The translations under genes and the position numbers were made by a program. From Raphanus sativus (Eukaryota > Streptophyta > Magnoliopsida > Brassicales > Brassicaceae), in the NCBI RefSeq assembly GCF_000801105.2, contig NC_079516.1, positions 46,604,908 to 46,668,907 on the forward strand: DNA of 64,000 nucleotides, in the 5' to 3' direction. Shown here piece after piece: positions 58,913-64,000 of the stretch; positions within the stretch are counted from its first letter, which is position 1, and each line of letters opens with the position of its first letter. Under the pieces are notes generated by a model. The model was not told the DNA's origin. It was given only the letters and a program-made list of their open reading frames with translations, and did not search any database.

Positions 58913-59719
58913 GTGCCTGGGACAACCGTGGAGGAGATTGCTGGTGGCTGGGTTAACCGAGATCTCTGCTATTTATTTATGAGTCTGTGGATGAACCTGA
59001 GGAAGCATTGAAGCTACTTCACAAGTCAATGAAATTGCTTGAGGATAAACCAGGACAGCAGAGATGGATTGCTATGTCGTGTCAAATTGAATGTAAAGTA
59101 CTGATCTTTGTGTTTTCAAGCTTGTAAGTTATTAGTGAGATTATAGAAGAATCCTGGAGATAATGGATCTGAATGAGATTGTTTTATTGGCATGAGATTA
59201 TCAAATCGTATCTACATAAAAGATTTTTGTTATATTAGTTTGGTTTTGTATGTGAACTACTTGCAGGGTTAGAGGCACGGATGGGAGTTGTAATGTATTA
59301 CACGCTGGGGAGGTATTAAACCAGATGGGACTGGCATGCGTTCAGCTTTTTTAAGATCGATGAGGCTGGTGAATTGTTTGAAGAAGCGAGAGGGATTCTC
59401 GAACAAGAACGTGGTCCTTGTGATCAGGACACTCTCGGTGTTTACAGCAACCTTGCTGCTACATATGACGCCATGGGAAGGTAATAATGTCTTTATGATC
59501 GTCGTCTATATATGATTTGCAACTGGTTCCGGATTAGTTTTAACTAAGTCAAATATTTATGCTAAGTTTGTAATCTTGCAGGATAGAAGATGCGATTGAT
59601 ATATTAGAGCAGGTTCCGGTTCTGAAGCTGAGAGAGGAGAAGCTTGGGACTGCAAATCTGGATTTTGAGGACGAGAAGAAGCGTTTGGCCGAGCTTTTGA
59701 AGGAAGCGGGGCGGTCACA
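58913..59719 (+). pseudogene. Fragment of a kinesin light chain-related (KLCR1-like, TPR) gene
   Basis: Pieces of the C-terminal TPR region appear in order: VPGTTVEEIAGG (58913); SVDEPEEALKLLHKSMKLLE then DKPGQQ (about 58982-59062); GLEARMGVVMYYTLGRY (59268-59316); LNQMGLACVQLF (59317-59351); KIDEAGELFEEARGILEQER then GPCDQDTLGVYSNLAATYDA (59355-59480). After an intron ending TTGCAG at 59581 comes RIEDAIDILEQVPVLKLREE to AELLKEAGRS (59719). Disruptions are a frame change after AGG, loss of the segment between GRY and LNQ, an extra T in the LF/KID junction creating a stop, and frame breaks downstream. KLCR proteins link microtubules and cellulose synthesis in intact form. Introns are retained, so this is a DNA-level copy, not a retrocopy. 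Confidence 0.8.
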
Positions 59720-60260
59720 GACCTGTGTTTTGGATGTGATTCTTCTTAGTCATGGTTTCTCCATTATATGTACAACATAAACACATTTGATCATATTGCT
59801 AAGGGATTCAAATATAAAAAACACCATTATACATTCTTTTTGAATTAGAATCCTTAACTATTCTTAAAAAAAAACAATTAGTTTAATAAGCCTAAGGACT
59901 CCTTGGAGATGCTCTTATCCTTTTTTTTGTTGCTACTGCTAACTCTTCTTCTTATTCATTTCTTACATTTCACTTCCAAATATATTATTTCCTCTTACAC
60001 ATATAAATTTTTATTATGTTTTTCCGATTAAAATGGCGACTAGTTCATCTATAGCAGATAACTCGTCGAAGATTGAAATTGTGACGTTGTGCAATATGTG
60101 AAGTAAGTATTTTCTTTTCTTTTTCTCAACTATCTTAACACCAATTTTCCGACAACATTTCATTGCCTTTGGTGACTTTTCAAAAGGTTTTACATATATT
60201 ATAATTTTGCTTTCTGCATTCCAGGTCCAGCACAATTAACTGTCCATATATCTATACCAA
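59720..60260. other. Intergenic region right of the KLCR1-like fragment
   Basis: No gene was found. The last 25 bases (AATTAACTGTCCATATATCT) recur at 60876, across the element at 60261-60857. Confidence 0.45.
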
Positions 60261-60857
60261 TGTTCGAAAACTCGTTAGGCGCTTTACGTGCGGCACATAT
60301 GGACCTAGCGATTTATTGGAAAATCGGAAAAAAATCGGGGAATACGCGGGACGGAATTATATCTAATAATATAACATTTAAATGTTTTCAGTTAAAATGC
60401 CTTTAGATATAGTTCATGACAATTACAAACAACGATGTTTCCTTCCTAGTCTGGTGGTCTTGTTAAGGACTTACAAACCTCTGGACCTGAGTTTGAAGCC
60501 TACTAAAGCTTATTTATTTGTTTTTATTATCTTTTTAAAATAAATGGCAGTTCTGTAATTCTGCATGTCTTCTTCTTCCTCGATCCCTCTAACCTATTTT
60601 GCAGCCGTTCTTTTATTTTCAGACATAAATCACTTTTTTTTTGCGATTTGCTTCGATTCAACATCATTTCTTTGTTATTACCATTCTTTTATGATAGATC
60701 TATAATGTAACTATCGATTTGGACCCGAAATCACCAAAAATATATACGTTTTTTTTTAAACCGAGTTTTTGACCGATTCTACTGAAATCGCGGCGGCAGA
60801 ACTCCGCCGAGCGCTTCACCGGCGCGGAATCGACCACTCCGGCCGCGTTTTAGAACA
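60261..60857. mobile_element. Probable non-autonomous DNA element with TGTTCNAAAAC inverted ends
   Basis: The left end TGTTCGAAAAC and right end GTTTTAGAACA are inverted repeats, followed inward by GC-rich words (GTTAGGCGCTTTACGTGCGG at the left, CTCCGCCGAGCGCTTCACCG at the right). About 597 bases long. A tRNA-like pair of boxes (CTAGTCTGGTGGTCTTG and CCTGAGTTTGAAGCC at 60446-60500) hints at a nested SINE piece. Target duplication is unclear because both flanks are Helitron-like repeats. Confidence 0.5.
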
Positions 60858-60861
60858 GAGA

Positions 60862-61157
60862 TCTATACTAATAAATCAATTAACTGTCCATATATCTATA
60901 CTAATAAAGTTGATTTTTTATTTTTTTTGGGGAAAAATGTCTTGTGGCATTCTCTTTTTAATAATTAAAATTTTTTCTCAATTTTATTTAATGTGTTTGG
61001 GTGTTAATTGTGATTAGATGTTAGTTTATTTTTGTTATTGACAATTTATTACAACTAGAGTCTCTCTCCGCGCTACGCGCAGAAAAGTGTGTTGATAGTT
61101 TATTTATCAATCGTATGTTTCAATGTTTTTGTTTGTAATGACTAATGGGAGCTTTGT
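60862..61157. repeat. Cluster of Helitron-type termini
   Basis: Two 5'-end-like sequences, TCTATACTAATAAATC at 60862 and TCTATACTAATAAAGTTG at 60895, each follow A. A minus-orientation 3' end lies at 61055-61085, where CTAG precedes AGTCTCTCTC and hairpin CCGCGCTACGCGCAG. The complete elements cannot be delimited because later insertions (the LINE at 61158) interrupt them. Confidence 0.45.
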
Positions 61158-62381
61158 TTTTTTTTTTGTCATCAAACATACAGACTCATATTGACTCTGT
61201 ACACCAAACTGGTAGCTCGGCATCTGACAAAAGACGATTGTTGTCTCGCACTGCGTGCTAAACGATCCGCCCTTGAATTTGCCGTCCTTGGTACATAGAT
61301 GAGCTGTGAGCTATGGAAACTACTTTGTAAGCTTCTGATATCCTCCAGATAACTTGCGAACGCCGGCCACTCTTCTGGTTCTGAAACCATCTTCACCAAC
61401 TGAGAACAATCCGTTGCAAATGTAACCTGAAACTGACGTAAATTCCTCATACATTCCATTGCCCAAATCAATGCTTCTACCTCCGAGTGAAAGGGAGATA
61501 TACTTGCCCGAATATTTCGTGCCCCCATTAATCCCTCATATCCTTCCAGAGTACTGTACCATCCTTGTCCCGAGAAAGAGTCTTTATCCTTCCACGAACC
61601 ATCTGTGAAGCACCATCTCCCTGAAATTGAAGGAGGCTGGTATGCTTGCGGTGGTATAGTGTGTCGGATAGTCAACTCTTGGGCCGCAACCCACATAGTA
61701 GCTTCCGTTTCAGCCAGCTTTAGTGTATCCATGGCATCAACATCCAGGTTACTAAAGACCTTACTGTTCCTTGCTTTCCAAATATACCATAGGATCCATG
61801 CAAATTGATGATCAGTCATCTTGGGTAAAACTCTCCAGAATAAATGATCCATGTTATTATACAATGATTCCGAGGGGAAAACATTTAGATGTGTTGGTAC
61901 AGTTGATAATGCCCATATTTGCCGCGCTGGAGGACATTCAAAAAATACATGATTCAAAGATTCCTCTGTACTCCCACATCTGTCACAAATAGTGTCCCCT
62001 TGCATTCCTCGGGCTTTTAAATTCTTTTTAACCGCAACACACCCTGATACAATCTGCCAAAGAAAGTGTTTTATCTTTGGTGGACACTTAACCTGCCAAC
62101 AAAAAGCTTTTAAAGAATCTACCGTTGGTCCATAGAAAGCTAGTTGTTTTTCTTTGTCGGGATAAACCATTTCCACCTCATATCCTGACTTAACCGTATA
62201 TTTTCCATTTTTGGTAAAATGCCAGCCATCCTTATCTTTTATACAAAACTTACTGAGAGGTATACTTTCAATAATCTTTGCATCCAATGGATCCACCAAG
62301 GCCCTAATGGCTTGTGAGTTCCAAGTCCTAGAACCTGAAATAATAAGAGATTCAACCGTAAGTTCCGAGATTCAACCGTAA
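61158..62381 (-). mobile_element. 5'-truncated LINE retrotransposon (3' end of ORF2)
   Basis: A perfect 18-base duplication, GACTAATGGGAGCTTTGT, flanks the insert (61140-61157 and 62382-62399). On the minus strand it ends with an A-tail next to 61158. The frame 62338-61172 encodes the C-terminal part of a plant LINE ORF2. It has the reverse-transcriptase zinc-binding region (CPPKIKHFLWQIVSGCVAVK; CDRCGSTEESLNHVFFECPP, a C-x2-C ... H-x4-C pattern). A plant-type RNase H follows with acidic residues in FTDGSWKD, FHSEVEALIW, FATDCSQLVK and RADRLARSA. The reverse transcriptase and ORF1 are missing through 5' truncation, normal for LINEs. The long open frame and exact duplication suggest a recent insertion. 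The truncated copy cannot move by itself. Confidence 0.9.
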
Positions 62382-62399
62382 GAGACTAATGGGAGCTTT

Positions 62400-64000
62400 G
62401 TATTTTCAAAACAATGAGGAAGTTGGTGAACATCAATTGTTTAAAAACAAAAAGAGTAGCTAGATAATAAACTTGATTTTCTAATTGTACGTGATATTGG
62501 AATTATTTAAGGGTGTTTTAATCCGGTAAAACCAACCCACTAAAATTAAACCAAACCAAGTTAGAGAAAGTGGATTAAATCTGGCGATATCGAATATACC
62601 GAACAGATGTCCTTTTTAGAAATTGAGATATATGGATATGTTTTGATATTTAAACCGTTCAAACAGAGTAAACCGAATAAACCAATCAATTAAAATATAA
62701 TAGCATAAGTACATGTAAATTATATAATATAATTAATAGTATATACTTGATTTATTTTATGAACCGCATATTTAAATGTTTATTTCATTAATTTTATAAT
62801 TTATTTTAAATAGTTTAGTAGTTTATCTAAACCAAATTAAATTATTGTATAATAAAGTGTCCAGGGCTAGGCATAAACCGAGTCACTAAAACAAATTATA
62901 TTATGGTCTATTTTTGATTGTTATTCCAATACCTTAGCCAAAAAGAATCGGAGACACATTCATCTAATAGAAATAAATTTAGACGCATCAAATATATTCT
63001 TCTTTTTTAGGGAATAATGCAGGAGATTACATATTTACATGCGCGTTCTTTGGTAAATATATTAGCTTTTCAAAATATTGAGTTATGAATGTATTTAGCT
63101 TACACAGTTTGTGGAAGATAATCTTGCAAAGATGGCAGATAATGTTCGTCAACTACGCGCAAAGTTATGTTAACTACATAGTTATATTTTATAATCATAG
63201 TAAATTATCTAATAATAATTGTTTATAAAATATTTAGGGAATTCTAATTTTACTTAATTTTTAACTTTTAGTATCATCGTTCATGTTTACCTGATCTTAA
63301 TAGACATTTTCATAACTACCTCAAATATGAAGTTTCAAAAACCTTTGATCTTTACTTTATAGATATGTTAACACAATGCTGTTATAAAAAAAAAGATATG
63401 TTAACACAAATAATTATTTAAATAAATTATAAAAAAATCTAAAAGTATATTTTTAAATTTTTGAATTAAACGTTTCCAAACTCAATTTTTCGATTATTTT
63501 TAAACATAATGTTTTGAAATTCAAAAATTATTTTTAAAACTATTTTTTTAAAAATATATTATTTTAAATGTTAAGTATTTATATATTTATTTATGAAAAT
63601 AATAAACTCTACCTTCAAAACTCCACCCCTCGTCTAAACACTAAGTCTAAATTAGTTAACTCTAGAATTATAAATATTTATTTCTTTTTTAAACTGAAGA
63701 TAAATAAAATTAAGATAAACATGAAAAATACTACTGAGTATGTGCTCGTTTAAGCAATTTCTCAAAATGTTTCCTTTAAATCAAAAAAATTCTATTTTGT
63801 ATTTATAAATGTATAAACTATATTTATAATATATTTATCTTAATTGGAAAATATAAAATTATACATTTTAAATATTATACTGTATAAATTTTTCAATACA
63901 TATTTATTGGATTTAAATATTAGACCAGATTTAACATCTTTCAGTTCTCATTTAACAATTAGAAACCAAAGATGACAGAGAAAATAGATAAGAAACAGTC
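62400..64000. other. AT-rich gene-free end of the window
   Basis: Only short AT-rich frames are present. The block 62520-62700 has AACCAACCCACTAAAATTAA and repeated AAACCGAATAAACCAAT-like words typical of degenerate repeats. I see no gene. Confidence 0.55.

Noticed and set aside
57340..64000. Missing 3' half of TBL45 displaced by insertions
   Set aside because: I scanned for the family's C-terminal words, including the DxxH/HWCLPG region, in both orientations and found none.
1..64000. CRISPR array, prophage, operon or bacterial defence system
   Set aside because: The DNA is plant nuclear. Spliced genes occur throughout, and no regularly spaced short repeats with unique spacers were seen.

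Overview
The window is nuclear DNA of a flowering plant in the Brassicaceae, almost certainly the genus Brassica. It has spliced genes with GT/AG introns, AT-rich intergenic DNA, plant-only families (DYW-type PPR, F-box/kelch, TBL, SMXL) and an omega-3 desaturase that I recognise as essentially Brassica FAD3. Gene names below come from recalled Arabidopsis proteins, not from a search. As far as I recall, the gene order matches the Arabidopsis chromosome 2 segment around At2g29760 to At2g30010, with several genes of that segment missing here.

Layout, left half (1-35.5 kb), gene-rich. The 3' end of an F-box/kelch gene lies at 1-237. It is followed by OTP81/QED1 (945-3170, + strand), villin VLN1 (4480-9318, +, 22 coding exons) and presenilin PS2 (12912-14078, +, intronless). 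Then come an F-box/LRR gene with an unusual acidic insert (14653-16417, -), secretory cyclophilin CYP19-4 (19432-20648, -), strigolactone-pathway repressor SMXL7 (26895-30061, +) and the ER linoleate desaturase FAD3 (32203-35442, -). All these reading frames are open across every splice junction I could place. The products work in unrelated processes (chloroplast RNA editing, actin bundling, intramembrane proteolysis, protein turnover, protein folding, hormone signalling, lipid desaturation). There is no operon or pathway cluster; the linkage is ancestral collinearity.

Layout, right half (35.5-64 kb), repeat-rich. It holds several non-autonomous Helitrons with CTAG ends and terminal hairpins, two tRNA-derived SINEs (one with a 17-bp target duplication) and interstitial telomere-like repeats. 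It also holds two short hAT-like MITEs of one family (CAGGGCCGGC ends), a larger 639-bp hAT-like element with a perfect 8-bp duplication, and a 1.25-kb foldback element whose two arms pair over nearly its whole length. A 5'-truncated LINE is bounded by an 18-bp duplication.

Embedded in this repeat zone is a broken TBL45 gene. Its first intron has grown to about 4 kb and contains a decayed RPA70-like gene in antisense plus two transposons, and its 3' half is missing. Further right is a fragment of a kinesin-light-chain-related (KLCR1-like) gene with frameshifts. I found no CRISPR, no rRNA and no functional tRNA gene. The most unusual structures are the foldback element next to the TBL45 promoter and the nested, truncated TBL45 locus.
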